Both the position numbers and the translations under genes were made by a program. A model generated the notes under the pieces. The model had not been told where the DNA came from. It was given only the letters and a program-made list of their open reading frames with translations, and searched no databases. 32,270 bases of DNA from positions 1 through 32,270 of the IMG/VR virus record IMGVR_UViG_3300021389_000089, one strand, 5' to 3'. The DNA is from a virus. Positions within the stretch are counted from its first letter, which is position 1, and each line of letters starts with the position of its first letter. Below, piece by piece: positions 1 to 7,958 of this stretch.

Positions 1-306
1 TGGACAAGCCTTATTTGCAAACTCATTGTGTCCGTGTAGCTTTGCCTTGGGAAACTTCTCTTGCAGCCCAGCAATAAGCTCCAGCATAGCTTCACGCTGC
101 TCCGGTGTGCGCGTGTCCTTTGGTTTTAAGTCCTCGTCAACTCCACCAATATAGCAGATGCCTACGCTACACGTATTCATCTTTCTTGTGTGAGCTCCAC
201 GACGTTCTAAAGGTCGACCTTCTACAACCTTACCGTCCAGCTCTATTACATAGTGATAACCTATATCTGACCAGCCTCGGCCCTCTACGTGCCATTTACG
301 AATTGT
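1..306. repeat. Left copy of the 306-bp terminal redundancy (other copy 31965-32270)
   Basis: Positions 1-306 align without gaps to 31965-32270. Three bases differ: position 97 (c versus t) and the adjacent positions 179-180 (at versus tg). Both copies lie in the amidase gene. The overlap shows that the contig wraps round a circular or circularly permuted genome. The mismatches mean the two ends do not come from identical molecules, or that two slightly different copies exist. I favour assembly closure across population variants over a true fixed direct terminal repeat, but the sequence alone cannot decide. Confidence 0.93.
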
Positions 307-375
307 GCTTGTCTTTACATTCTGCCCCTCACGAGTGGCAGCACAATGAATGATAATTTTAGTAATATCTCTCAT
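1..375 (-). CDS. N-acetylmuramoyl-L-alanine amidase (endolysin), 5' part
   Basis: This is a T7-lysozyme-like amidase of the PGRP/Amidase_2 family, expected to cut the amide bond between muramic acid and the stem peptide during lysis. The N-terminus MRDITKIIIHCAATREGQ holds the first zinc-ligand His. DIGYHYVIELDGKVVEGRP carries the conserved Tyr, and GHNEFANKACP near residues 115-125 carries the second His, the Lys and the last zinc-ligand Cys. The reading frame leaves the window at position 1 after 125 codons and resumes at 31964 for eight more residues, giving 133 aa, close to T7 lysozyme (about 150 aa). The ATG start shares an ATGA overlap with the stop of the 53-aa gene upstream. The next gene after the junction is a holin-like protein, as expected for a lysis cassette. 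Confidence 0.93.
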   Translation of the reverse strand, partial: MRDITKIIIHCAATREGQNVKTSTIRKWHVEGRGWSDIGYHYVIELDGKVVEGRPLERRGAHTRKMNTCSVGICYIGGVDEDLKPKDTRTPEQREAMLELIAGLQEKFPKAKLHGHNEFANKACP

Positions 376-533
376 TCTTCCGGTGTTAAATAAATTGTTC
401 CTAAGCCTTGAGCCCATATACTACCATCACAGCACTCACGGCTGTAAGTATTACGATGTTTGCAGTAACAAGCTCTACGTCCTCCTCGTGGGGAAGTCCT
501 TGACGGTATAAAGTTTTTATCTTCTTCGTTCAT
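372..533 (-). CDS. Small cysteine-rich protein, 53 aa
   Basis: This ORF starts at ATG 533, sharing one base with the preceding stop (TGATG), and its TGA overlaps the amidase ATG (ATGA), so it is tightly coupled to both neighbours. The protein is MNEEDKNF... with a basic stretch RGGRRACYCKH, followed by SRECCDGSIWAQGLG. The four cysteines (22, 24, 34, 35) form a CxC...CC pattern that could bind metal or form disulfides. I recall similar small Cys-rich proteins in marine Bacteroidetes phages near tail-fibre and lysis genes, but no function is known to me. The overlaps and coherent composition make it a convincing gene. Confidence 0.75.
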   Translation of the reverse strand: MNEEDKNFIPSRTSPRGGRRACYCKHRNTYSRECCDGSIWAQGLGTIYLTPEE

Positions 534-958
534 CACATTATTAGCTTTAGCCCAACCAGTAAATAATTGAGATTTAGGTTGACTTGGTTAATGCTTATCG
601 AGCCGTATAGCTTTTCGTACACTTGAATGTCAATTCCGCATCTACCTATAAGTAACGCAGGATCGTTGTTTATTCTATATAGTGGCCCAGCATACCCTCT
701 TATTTTTTTATAGCTTCCTGCGACGGCTATAAAGCCGTAGGCAGTGTTGTGGTGTCCTTTTCCCATTATAACAGTACCAACTTGCACTATTTCTGTACCA
801 GCCTCTAATACCAACGCTCCAGCGTGTAGACAAGAAACATAACCAATACCAAAGATAACGTCTTGGTTTACATCGTATCGGTTAATCTTGTGATATGGTG
901 AGCAGTATATTTGTGAGCTCAACATTAAAGGAAAGAAAAGTGCAAAAATTAACTTCAT
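533..958 (-). CDS. Predicted secreted or membrane-associated protein, 141 aa
   Basis: The function is not recognised. The N-terminus MKLIFALFFPLMLSS has one Lys followed by a hydrophobic stretch and then small/polar residues, like a Sec signal peptide with cleavage near residues 15-20. The rest is rich in Gly, Tyr, Ile and Val with alternating hydrophobic residues, suggesting beta strands, and it ends in a hydrophobic strand. Two cysteines in the mature part could pair. It lies between the fibre genes and the lysis cassette, with short overlaps on both sides (ATGA at 958, TGATG at 533). A signal peptide is odd for a virion protein. A role at the host envelope, such as superinfection exclusion or lysis support, is possible but inferred. 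Confidence 0.7.
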   Translation of the reverse strand: MKLIFALFFPLMLSSQIYCSPYHKINRYDVNQDVIFGIGYVSCLHAGALVLEAGTEIVQVGTVIMGKGHHNTAYGFIAVAGSYKKIRGYAGPLYRINNDPALLIGRCGIDIQVYEKLYGSISINQVNLNLNYLLVGLKLIM

Positions 959-1077
959 TCCTTACTAGCTATAAAAGCATCACATTCTTCTTCTGTTCCG
1001 TAAAACTCTGGTGTGCCATCGTTTAATACTTCAAAAACAGTCGCTGCTTCATCGTATGGTAAAACTTCGTAAGACAT
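955..1077 (-). CDS. Small acidic hypothetical protein, 40 aa
   Basis: This ORF starts at ATG 1077, overlapping the preceding TGA by one base (TGATG), and its TGA overlaps the next ATG by four bases. The protein begins MSYEVLPYDEAATVFEV and ends with TEEECDAFIASKE; it is acidic with one cysteine. No domain is recognised. The paired start/stop overlaps with both neighbours are the main reason to call it. Confidence 0.65.
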   Translation of the reverse strand: MSYEVLPYDEAATVFEVLNDGTPEFYGTEEECDAFIASKE

Positions 1078-1991
1078 CAATAAGCTGTTATTACTCCGTT
1101 AATAATTGAATTTGTGTATTTGCTATTGCTATCGTTAGCATTATTGTTGTCAAACGTCCATTCGGTTATAAGGCCGCTTGAAACGGTTTGACTGCTATCT
1201 GCTATAACACCACCTTTATATAAGGTTGTTACCTCGCTGGAGGATAAGACCTTGTTATATATTTTAAGTTCATCGTAGTCTAAGTTGGCGTTACCTGCAC
1301 TATCAGTTAAGTGTAAGTTTTCGCCTATACGCCCTTTTGTAGCATCGATTGAAGTTCTCGTTCCACTGTTTGCAACCGCTTCAGTGGTACATTCAGTTGC
1401 GTTCCAATAAAGCTTCAAAGCATTTGTTGAGTTCGTTTGTGAGGCATCGTAGGTTACGGTCAACAGACAAAATCCAATCGCGTTGACATTCCCACGCTGG
1501 GAACTTGACCAACCATTTGTTGAATTAGTAATACCAGTTGCACTGCTATTATTAGTCAAGTTCCATTGTCTATCAAAGTTTGTGCTGTTGGTTCTGACTC
1601 TCGCAATAAGTCTATCAAGACTTGCGCTATATGTGAACATAAATCTATTGTTCCCATTTGCATTTGTATTGCCAAAGTTCCAAAGCAGTTGATTTTGTTT
1701 ATTTCCAGTATTTCGCACCCAAACACTGAAACTCAAATCTTGAGTTGAGTTTATACTGAATGGCGATGTACTTGTAGTACAATCGATATAATCACCAGTG
1801 CCATCGTTTTGATAATATCTTGTATTTACATACCCACTAGAAGCGTCGTACCCATAAAATTCAGCTATTGAGTCCGGTACACTGAACCCAGCGGTTGAAC
1901 TCATTGATCGCAATGACACGTCTGAAAGGCTCACTGTCAATTCAGAAGCAATATCGTCAAGTGATAATTGTCCACTATTTGGTAACGCCAT
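1077..1991 (-). CDS. Tail or appendage protein with LamG-like lectin domain, 304 aa
   Basis: The N-terminus MALPNSGQLSLDDIASEL is a form I know from marine phage tail and fibre proteins, where this short segment probably docks the protein onto the virion. From about residue 75 to the end the sequence has features of a concanavalin A-like/LamG jelly-roll: LSFSVWVRN, then LTVTYDAS, then a YDELKIYNKVLSSSEVTTLY motif near residue 245, typical of Laminin_G_3 modules. Such domains bind glycans, so this is a candidate receptor-binding protein. It overlaps the upstream S74 fibre gene by 17 bases. Confidence 0.8.
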   Translation of the reverse strand: MALPNSGQLSLDDIASELTVSLSDVSLRSMSSTAGFSVPDSIAEFYGYDASSGYVNTRYYQNDGTGDYIDCTTSTSPFSINSTQDLSFSVWVRNTGNKQNQLLWNFGNTNANGNNRFMFTYSASLDRLIARVRTNSTNFDRQWNLTNNSSATGITNSTNGWSSSQRGNVNAIGFCLLTVTYDASQTNSTNALKLYWNATECTTEAVANSGTRTSIDATKGRIGENLHLTDSAGNANLDYDELKIYNKVLSSSEVTTLYKGGVIADSSQTVSSGLITEWTFDNNNANDSNSKYTNSIINGVITAY

Positions 1992-2658
1992 TTATATTTG
2001 CTTCAAGTGTTTGTACTCTGTCGCATAACTCCTTATTCGCTTCAATAAGAAGCGCAACGATCTTCTCATAGTCAACCGTTTTGTATGTTCCACCGTCAAC
2101 CAAAGGCATCTCCTTTTCGTGTACAATTTGAGGAACAACCTTTTCAACTTCTTGTGCGATAACGCCAATCTCACGCTGACCTTTACGGCTACCAGCGTTC
2201 CACGTGTATTCTACTCCCCGTAGTGAGCATACTTTCTCACAAGCGTTTTCGATAGTTTCTACATCGTCTTTTAGTCGCTCATCAGAAACCGTTGTAGAGT
2301 ACCCAACAACATCACCGTCAACGTGTAAGTCTCCATCGTCCTCTAATCTCATCTCCTCTGCTCCAGCAGTATAAAAGCGAATGCCTATCGAGGCATCGTA
2401 AAAAGTATAGTCGTGGGTATTTCCGTCATAAATATCAGTTGACGTGCTGTTTCTTCTGCGGTCATCTTTCATACGGAACTCCGTACCGGACAATTCAAGC
2501 CCGTAATCCGATCCGGCTGTATATGTTGTACCACCACCGCCACCACCAACATTACTTGGTGCAATCTTTACGTTGGTAGTGCCTTGATAGCCCACAAGGA
2601 AGTCTACGTTAGCATCGTCAGTTTTTGTTGTAAACTCGCTAAATTTCTTATTTGCCAT
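1975..2658 (-). CDS. Tail fibre with C-terminal S74 intramolecular chaperone, 227 aa
   Basis: The N-terminal 35 residues (MANKKFSEFTTKTDD...) look like a virion-attachment segment, followed by a glycine run (GGGGGG, about residues 38-43) acting as a linker. The C-terminal 105 residues are a peptidase S74 chaperone: STTVSDERLKDDVETI places the Ser125 and Lys130 dyad, and REIGVIAQEVEKVVPQIV is the second family hallmark. In S74 proteins the chaperone trimerises the fibre and then releases itself by cutting before the Ser of the SDERLK motif. A short heptad-like segment (IEANKELCDRVQTLEANI) closes the protein. The middle is short, so this is a small fibre or a spike tip. It overlaps the preceding stop as TAATG. 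Confidence 0.9.
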   Translation of the reverse strand: MANKKFSEFTTKTDDANVDFLVGYQGTTNVKIAPSNVGGGGGGTTYTAGSDYGLELSGTEFRMKDDRRRNSTSTDIYDGNTHDYTFYDASIGIRFYTAGAEEMRLEDDGDLHVDGDVVGYSTTVSDERLKDDVETIENACEKVCSLRGVEYTWNAGSRKGQREIGVIAQEVEKVVPQIVHEKEMPLVDGGTYKTVDYEKIVALLIEANKELCDRVQTLEANINGVTK

Positions 2659-3044
2659 TATTCTCCTTCGTTAATTACTGGATTACAATACTCCGCTTCT
2701 GGGTTCGCCTCACAATACGCTTTAGCGTACTCTGCCGCGTGTTTTGGGCCAAAGGTGTGAACACCTATTGGCACTATCCACAACAAAGCATTAGACCAAA
2801 CCTCTGAAGAATTAGGCTGATCCTTCCATAATACATCTACACTATATATTGAACTCACGACCTCGCATATTGGGTTACCTTCTTCGTCAGTTCCCCAAGT
2901 TTCGCAAAGGTTGCCAAGTTCTACAACGGCAGTAACACTATCGTTGTACTGCTGGTTTCCTTCTTCATCGGTTATGCTTATTTCAGCTTTTGCCGACTCC
3001 CATAAGGCTGGGATTGTAAACCCGTATTTTCTAAATGTTTCCAT
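2658..3044 (-). CDS. Hypothetical acidic protein in the fibre cluster, 128 aa
   Basis: The function is not recognised. The protein (METFRKYGFTIPALWESAKAE...) is acidic and rich in Trp, with four cysteines, two in a short C-terminal motif (YCEANPEAEYCNPVINEGE). It sits between two fibre genes, one base after the upstream stop and sharing TAATG with the downstream gene, so it is probably a tail-fibre accessory or virion decoration protein. That role is inferred from position only. Confidence 0.7.
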   Translation of the reverse strand: METFRKYGFTIPALWESAKAEISITDEEGNQQYNDSVTAVVELGNLCETWGTDEEGNPICEVVSSIYSVDVLWKDQPNSSEVWSNALLWIVPIGVHTFGPKHAAEYAKAYCEANPEAEYCNPVINEGE

Positions 3045-3045
3045 C

Positions 3046-4776
3046 TTATAAAGTTGTTAAGGCGATACATTCGCTATCAGTTAATGCCGTTGGGAATACT
3101 AAATGTTGCAATGTTTTTCTTGCACCTAAATTATCTGCTATATTTGTCTGAAATTTTGTTATTTCAGAAAAATCAGATGTTGCAGCAAGTGCTTCATTAT
3201 CTATCTCTTTCACGCCATTTGCAAAAATTGAAAAATGTGTAGAAGAAACTACTATCGCCACTTTGATGGGTTCTGTTTTTAGAATTTCATTTAATCCTCT
3301 AAAATTAGAAACACCTCCACTTTGAACACGCACTCGCCAAGCCGTAGCATTTGTGGTTAAAGACACATAGTTACTTGAATCATTTTGATATCTATAATTT
3401 CCCGCTGTTGACAAAATATCATCACTATCAGCAACACCTAACTCGTGGTAGAAAATTGTAGCACTTCCGTTAGTAGCAATAGCCGAACTAAAGGTTGTAG
3501 TCATATCATCCGCAGACCTCGTAGCACTGACCCCCATTGTTGGTATATATGAGGTAGGGTAAGAGCCTTGTTCTATTTGAAGTCCATATAAATACACTCC
3601 CGAAACACCATCGCCAGTAGAATTAGAACTGCTTGAATTGTCAGTAATACCAATACGAGGGTCGGCAGTTCCCGTGCCCGCAGATGTCGCTTTCCAAGTT
3701 ACTTTATACCACCCATCATCGCCAAACGCTTCAATGGATGCGTGGGCGCTTCCTTGTTCAATAGTACCATTATCTAAATTAAATATCGTAAGTGAGCCAT
3801 TAACCAATGTACCAGCACCATATATAAACAAATAATCCCACTCGGCTTTTTTTGCAAATGCGCTGATAATGTATTCATTTGCACCCGTTGTAGTTATTGA
3901 GGGTTGTATTCTTTTAATGTTTGGCCCTCCACTTGCACTAACTATTTTTGATGCGTTTTGTGAACCTTCTGGACTTGTTGTAGCGTTACTTGTTATTGTA
4001 CAACTTGATTTAGTATAAGTATCGTAATACTCGCTATATGTATATAAATTACTCCGTTGAGGCTCAAGTAAAAGAGAAGGACACGAAGCACCACCCGAAT
4101 AGTCAAGGCGAGGCATATCCTCCAAGATACCTGCTTGTGCAGTAGTTCCTGTTGTTTCAATGTAGTCAGTTGCTACCAAGCCTTGTTCTACTTGAAAACC
4201 ACTTATTCTAAAACCCTTTGCTGAATTTGATGCAACCTTTAAGATTCCGTTAGCTGTATTACTTGCTCCAGAAATACCATATACAGAAACCCTATATACA
4301 TTATTTCCGTAATCTTCTACACTATAACCAGATGCAATAGATACACCACCTAAAACTATCAAAAAATCAGTTGCGGGTACTGGAACACTATTGTCATCCA
4401 TTATCATAAAAACAGATAAAGTATATAGTGTACCGCTTACAACTGCATTATTATAATAAGCATATCTTGTAGTTGAATTATCTACAAAAACTATTGCGTT
4501 ATTCAAAAGACTTCCCAAATTCCAATTATAATTGTCTTCGTAGGTTACCGCTGCATAACTTGTACTGCCTTTCTGCGCATCTAATGGGTCTGAATAAATG
4601 TTTAAATTCTCTCTAACCTTCTCAATAAGACCAGCACTATTTACACGAGTTGCGGTGTCCGTCCCTCTAGTAAAGTCAAAGTCTCCCGTTCCGTCCGTTG
4701 GTTTTATAGAGTATAGCTTACTTTCCTTCACTCCCGAAGGTATCATAACTAGGCTGGCATCGTCATATAATCCCAT
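3046..4776 (-). CDS. Large tail fibre/adhesin with repeated carbohydrate-binding-like modules, 576 aa
   Basis: The N-terminus (MGLYDDASLVMIPSGVKESKL) followed by DGTGDFDFTRGTDTATRVN is a form I know from marine phage fibres. Two related beta-rich modules follow. The first (about residues 57-213) ends in GFQVEQGLVATDYIETTG; the second (about 243-420) ends in GLQIEQGSYPTSYIPTMG. These endings are homologous and mark an internal duplication of CBM/jelly-roll-type domains. The last 155 residues look like a LamG-type domain (FSIFANGVKEID, then a final TALTDSECIALTTL). It is probably the main receptor-binding adhesin. It shares TAATG with the preceding small gene. Confidence 0.82.
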   Translation of the reverse strand: MGLYDDASLVMIPSGVKESKLYSIKPTDGTGDFDFTRGTDTATRVNSAGLIEKVRENLNIYSDPLDAQKGSTSYAAVTYEDNYNWNLGSLLNNAIVFVDNSTTRYAYYNNAVVSGTLYTLSVFMIMDDNSVPVPATDFLIVLGGVSIASGYSVEDYGNNVYRVSVYGISGASNTANGILKVASNSAKGFRISGFQVEQGLVATDYIETTGTTAQAGILEDMPRLDYSGGASCPSLLLEPQRSNLYTYSEYYDTYTKSSCTITSNATTSPEGSQNASKIVSASGGPNIKRIQPSITTTGANEYIISAFAKKAEWDYLFIYGAGTLVNGSLTIFNLDNGTIEQGSAHASIEAFGDDGWYKVTWKATSAGTGTADPRIGITDNSSSSNSTGDGVSGVYLYGLQIEQGSYPTSYIPTMGVSATRSADDMTTTFSSAIATNGSATIFYHELGVADSDDILSTAGNYRYQNDSSNYVSLTTNATAWRVRVQSGGVSNFRGLNEILKTEPIKVAIVVSSTHFSIFANGVKEIDNEALAATSDFSEITKFQTNIADNLGARKTLQHLVFPTALTDSECIALTTL

Positions 4777-4967
4777 TATGGTATATCGTTTATTGCGTTA
4801 ATTAAACAAAGCTCCGCTTCAAAAGTACCTCCATCAGCTAACACTCTGGCTTGGAACGCTTGAGTATCACCTTGACCTTCATAGACGTTACCCCAACCTA
4901 TGTTGTTGTCCGTGTCTCCCCACCAGGTGGTTTCGTAGATCTTTCCCCAGTTAATGTTATTTGCCAT
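4776..4967 (-). CDS. Small Trp-rich hypothetical protein, 63 aa
   Basis: The protein begins MANNINWGKIYETTWWGDTD, is rich in Trp, Gly and Asn and shows a loose repeat (INWGKIYETTWWG, then IGWGNVYEGQG). No family is recognised. It opens the fibre gene group after a 63-base gap that follows the connector gene, and its stop overlaps the start of the large adhesin. It may be a short adaptor or tail-tip component; this is positional inference. Confidence 0.65.
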   Translation of the reverse strand: MANNINWGKIYETTWWGDTDNNIGWGNVYEGQGDTQAFQARVLADGGTFEAELCLINAINDIP

Positions 4968-5030
4968 TTTTCTTTTTTGATAAGTAAACCTTTAGCTTTT
5001 TTAGGTTGTTGGCCTTTGGTTTATAAGTAG

Positions 5031-5531
5031 TTATAGAACCCATCCGTTAAATGTGCTATCTCTTAGTGGATAAATATCGTCATTGGTATTTTGGTTATAC
5101 TCAGGAAATAGATTGTTGCGAAAAGCAAGGTAATCTATCAATCTGCGAGTATAGTACTCGGCAAGGTTGCGTTCCTTTTCAATAAGGAACGACAAGTCCT
5201 CCCTAGAAGCTGTCTCACCATTTTCAACGGTTCGCTTATAGACACCTCCGTTGGAAGCTGTAAAAGCAGCAAACGGAAGATACTCCGTCATAGCCCAATG
5301 AACAAGCATAGGCTGTACGTAATCGTTTACCAGCGTTTCATAGTTGCCGGTCAATGTGTCCGCTATTATGTCGCTTCCAATTTTCTCGTATAGCTTCGTA
5401 CCAAGATACTGTTGAACGTGTACCTCTTGAGCTATCTTAATAAACTGAAGGAACTTATCAGTATCTACGTTCCCTGAAAGGAACGTATTGCGGACAAGAT
5501 CGCTTCTTGTGATAAATAGTGCAGTAGCCAT
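5031..5531 (-). CDS. Head-tail connector-like protein (DUF6712-like), 166 aa
   Basis: The all-helical protein begins MATALFITRSDLVRNTFLSG, followed by KFLQFIKIAQEVHVQQYLGTKLYEKI, which matches what I recall of the DUF6712 family found next to portal genes in Bacteroidetes phages. The pattern resembles gp6-like head-tail adaptors that stack under the portal. It begins at ATG 5531, overlapping the portal stop (TAATG), and is preceded by an unusually good Shine-Dalgarno (caaggaggaatataATG). The call rests on family resemblance and position. Confidence 0.75.
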   Translation of the reverse strand: MATALFITRSDLVRNTFLSGNVDTDKFLQFIKIAQEVHVQQYLGTKLYEKIGSDIIADTLTGNYETLVNDYVQPMLVHWAMTEYLPFAAFTASNGGVYKRTVENGETASREDLSFLIEKERNLAEYYTRRLIDYLAFRNNLFPEYNQNTNDDIYPLRDSTFNGWVL

Positions 5532-7549
5532 TATATTCCTCCTTGTTTGTCTTTATCGCTCGGTGGATTGATAAAGCCCTTGTTCTTCATTTTGTTTGGT
5601 GCAACGCTCACCTTGTTAGCGTTTGCTGGTGCACGATAACCTTTTGATCTTGCCTTGGTGGTGCTTATTTGTGTTCCGTTATCGGTTTTCTTTACGTCCT
5701 CAAGGTCCTTCCACATATAGGTTTTGCGGAACCATTTGTGGTTGCATCTTGCGCCACCTTTATATAGCCATATTGAGTATGTACTTGAACCACCTGGGCC
5801 GAATCCAGCGTTTACAGCTTTATCCTCCATCATTAAAATATCTTCCTTACGATATAGCTTTCCAGCAGATACCATTTTTTGACAGAAGTCACGGCTGTTT
5901 GCTCCAGCTTTTAATGGAGAATACTGATAGCGCACTCGGAAGAACTCTCCTTGGCTGTTCATACCGTCTTGAGTGCTGTTGGCGTTAGGTCTTGCCGTTC
6001 CGGTACTTGCAAGGTTTACAAACTTGTCTAAGACCTCCTCTTGATCGTAGTCCACAGCACGTTCGTCAACCAAGACCCAGTTGTCAAGATCTTCTTCCTC
6101 ACCCATCTCGATTAGCTCGTCCGCAACGGACGATAAATCGGATAAGGGTACGCAATTAGGTACTTTCTTACCGTCCTTCATCTTAAAGCCTACCATCTCA
6201 TAGCCGTCCCAGCAAGGGTCGTCAGCATCTTTTAGTTCGTGTGATTCGCACGGCATATACCAGGTTTCACCGTCAAGGTCGTGAGTATGATAGCCCTCAC
6301 AGCCCATCTCCTTTGCAGCTATTTCAGCTTCTTCTTTTGTATCGAATGCTGCTCTGCCGTCAATTTGCTTACTTGCTAGTTCTGTTTTTTTGCATCCGCA
6401 GTCTTGTGCGGATAGCTTTTCACCAGTTTGCTTTTCAGTTTCTTCCTTGGTAACGGCTGCTGTACGATCCACAAACTCAAGCGGTTGTAGCGTTTTGAAG
6501 TATAGGTCAAGGCTGATGCCGTTGACTGCAAGAATATCATCAAGAGCCTTAATAACCAAGTTTTGGAACGGACGAATTACTGTATTATCAAACAATAAAG
6601 TTGCGGTTTCAATCTCCTCAGCATTGTTTCCTAGTCCACTGTTATCCTTGATACCCAGCAACATAGGCGAGGTAACCCGGTGAGCCACCATAAGCTTCTG
6701 CATTGCTTCTGACGATAAGAACTCGTATTGTGCTGGTGCATCTGATAGAGGCACAGCATCAATCGTTGCAGCTAACTCCTTGCTCTCGTTGAAAGCAAGA
6801 ATAAAGTTACCAGCGTTTGAGCTGCCGCTAAACTTCTCACGAATCTTATGCTCAATCTGCATACGTTCTTCCTCGTCCGGAACTCCGTTATTAAAGTTAA
6901 TCATCATTGACGGTGCAAGACCGTTTTTGATATTGTTGATGTGGTAGTTAGCCACTTCTTCTTCTAGCTCCGCATAAGGAATACCACCCTGGTAGTCTAC
7001 CGGTGAGTAGTAGTAATATCCTGCACGATATGGTCTGATAACTAAAATTTCTATTGACTCGTTGCTGGTGCCGAACGCTGCGTAGCGTTCAGGCTCTTCG
7101 TTAGGCCCAAGCTTTTCCCAGTCAGCGCAGTAGTAGTAGGCCTCAATATCACCTTCTTCGTTGCACTTTTCAGCACGAAGTGTCTGAATAGGCATATGCT
7201 CAACCTGAGCTACATCACCACCACCCTTTGAATAGATTACCTGAAAAGCTGCCTGACCCATTAGCTTGAGATCGCTTGTTACTTTTCTCAAGCAGTCCTC
7301 GTGAACCAAGGAACGCATAGCAGCGTATTCTTCAGGCTTTTTGTTGCTATCGGCAGCATCGATACCCTTCCCATAGATAAGGTCGCTAACAGCGTTTATA
7401 ATAGCGTTGTTGGTCGGGCTGCCGTTGAAACGGTCTATCAAATACTGATAGTAGTTATTATCCTCTCCATAGCCAATCCAGTCACGGTTCTTGACTTCCG
7501 TTACTTCTGGCTTGGTATAGCTGGCTAGGTTTAATGCGTGTATTTTCAT
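5531..7549 (-). CDS. Portal protein with a long Cys/His-containing C-terminal extension, 672 aa
   Basis: Residues 1 to about 360 form the portal core: NRDWIGYGEDNNYYQYLIDRF near the start, AIINAVSDLIYGKG, then the stem/wing region and VAHRVTSPMLLGIKDNSGLG near 288-307, typical of HK97/PBSX-type portals of Bacteroidetes phages. After residue 365 comes an extension of roughly 300 residues. It contains AQDCGCKKTEL (381-391), GYHTHDLDGETWYMPCESHE (419-438), PCWDGYEMVGFKMKDGKKVP (445-464) and, near 582-606, FGPGGSSTYSIWLYKGG followed by CNH. I associate the HTHDLDG and PCWDGYE modules with capsid maturation proteases and minor head proteins, so this may be a portal-minor head protein fusion. The start overlaps the previous stop as ATGA. 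It lies downstream of the major capsid gene, which is atypical. Confidence 0.88.
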   Translation of the reverse strand: MKIHALNLASYTKPEVTEVKNRDWIGYGEDNNYYQYLIDRFNGSPTNNAIINAVSDLIYGKGIDAADSNKKPEEYAAMRSLVHEDCLRKVTSDLKLMGQAAFQVIYSKGGGDVAQVEHMPIQTLRAEKCNEEGDIEAYYYCADWEKLGPNEEPERYAAFGTSNESIEILVIRPYRAGYYYYSPVDYQGGIPYAELEEEVANYHINNIKNGLAPSMMINFNNGVPDEEERMQIEHKIREKFSGSSNAGNFILAFNESKELAATIDAVPLSDAPAQYEFLSSEAMQKLMVAHRVTSPMLLGIKDNSGLGNNAEEIETATLLFDNTVIRPFQNLVIKALDDILAVNGISLDLYFKTLQPLEFVDRTAAVTKEETEKQTGEKLSAQDCGCKKTELASKQIDGRAAFDTKEEAEIAAKEMGCEGYHTHDLDGETWYMPCESHELKDADDPCWDGYEMVGFKMKDGKKVPNCVPLSDLSSVADELIEMGEEEDLDNWVLVDERAVDYDQEEVLDKFVNLASTGTARPNANSTQDGMNSQGEFFRVRYQYSPLKAGANSRDFCQKMVSAGKLYRKEDILMMEDKAVNAGFGPGGSSTYSIWLYKGGARCNHKWFRKTYMWKDLEDVKKTDNGTQISTTKARSKGYRAPANANKVSVAPNKMKNKGFINPPSDKDKQGGI

Positions 7550-7878
7550 ATAACAATGTATTCGTTGGCGTTAGCCTTCTCGTGTTCAGTATATACGTTT
7601 TCGTTCGTAGTGTACTTATCAAAGTCCGTTTGATCGGTGCAGAACACCTTTCCACGATACAGCTCTGCCGTTCCACTAATCACAATATAGTAAAATCTGC
7701 CTTCTTTGAAGGTATATGTTGGCGTAATGCTAACAAAGTTTCCGCTTGTAGAAGCGGTAACGCTTGATGTTGCTGAGGTATTTGTAGACTCGTCGGTTAC
7801 GCTAAGCGATATAGTGCCGGTTTCGACAATGCGAGGTACAAATTTGATCAGCTTGTTTGTAGTACTTACTATGTGCAT
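7546..7878 (-). CDS. Putative virion structural protein, 110 aa
   Basis: I choose ATG 7878 (MHIVSTTNKLIKFVP...) rather than the upstream ATG at 7926, because the longer form would run through the intrinsic terminator at 7910-7936. The protein is beta-rich with Thr/Ser-rich strands (GTISLSVTDESTNTSATSSV) and a GRFYYIVISG motif. I recall similar proteins between major tail/capsid genes and portals in Bacteroidetes phages, with no assigned function. Its stop overlaps the portal ATG (ATGA). Confidence 0.72.
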   Translation of the reverse strand: MHIVSTTNKLIKFVPRIVETGTISLSVTDESTNTSATSSVTASTSGNFVSITPTYTFKEGRFYYIVISGTAELYRGKVFCTDQTDFDKYTTNENVYTEHEKANANEYIVI

Positions 7879-7909
7879 ATTTAAGTAACGTGTTGCTAAA
7901 GTTTTGTGC

Positions 7910-7936
7910 AAAAAAAAGGGGAGCAAAAAGCTCCCC
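7910..7936 (-). terminator. Intrinsic terminator after the 184-aa tail gene
   Basis: On the minus strand the sequence is GGGGAGC, loop TTTTT, GCTCCCC, then eight Ts. The stem is a perfect 7-bp pairing of 7918-7924 with 7930-7936, and the T tract is 7910-7917. It lies just after the stop at 7959 and before the start at 7878, so it should end transcripts of the abundant structural gene upstream. Confidence 0.9.
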
Positions 7937-7958
7937 CTTACTTAACACGCTAGACAAG

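Noticed and set aside
1-306. True fixed direct terminal repeat (T7-like ends)
   Set aside because: The repeat lies inside a coding gene with mismatches, and the contig begins and ends within the same frame, which fits circular closure of a permuted genome better.
4968-5030. Hairpin or terminator in the gap before the small Trp-rich gene
   Set aside because: Only a weak AACCT/AGGTT pairing with an 11-base loop and no T tract on the coding strand; not convincing.
7879-7926. Upstream ATG (7926) as the start of the 110-aa structural gene
   Set aside because: This would place the coding start within the intrinsic terminator; the ATG at 7878 lies cleanly downstream.
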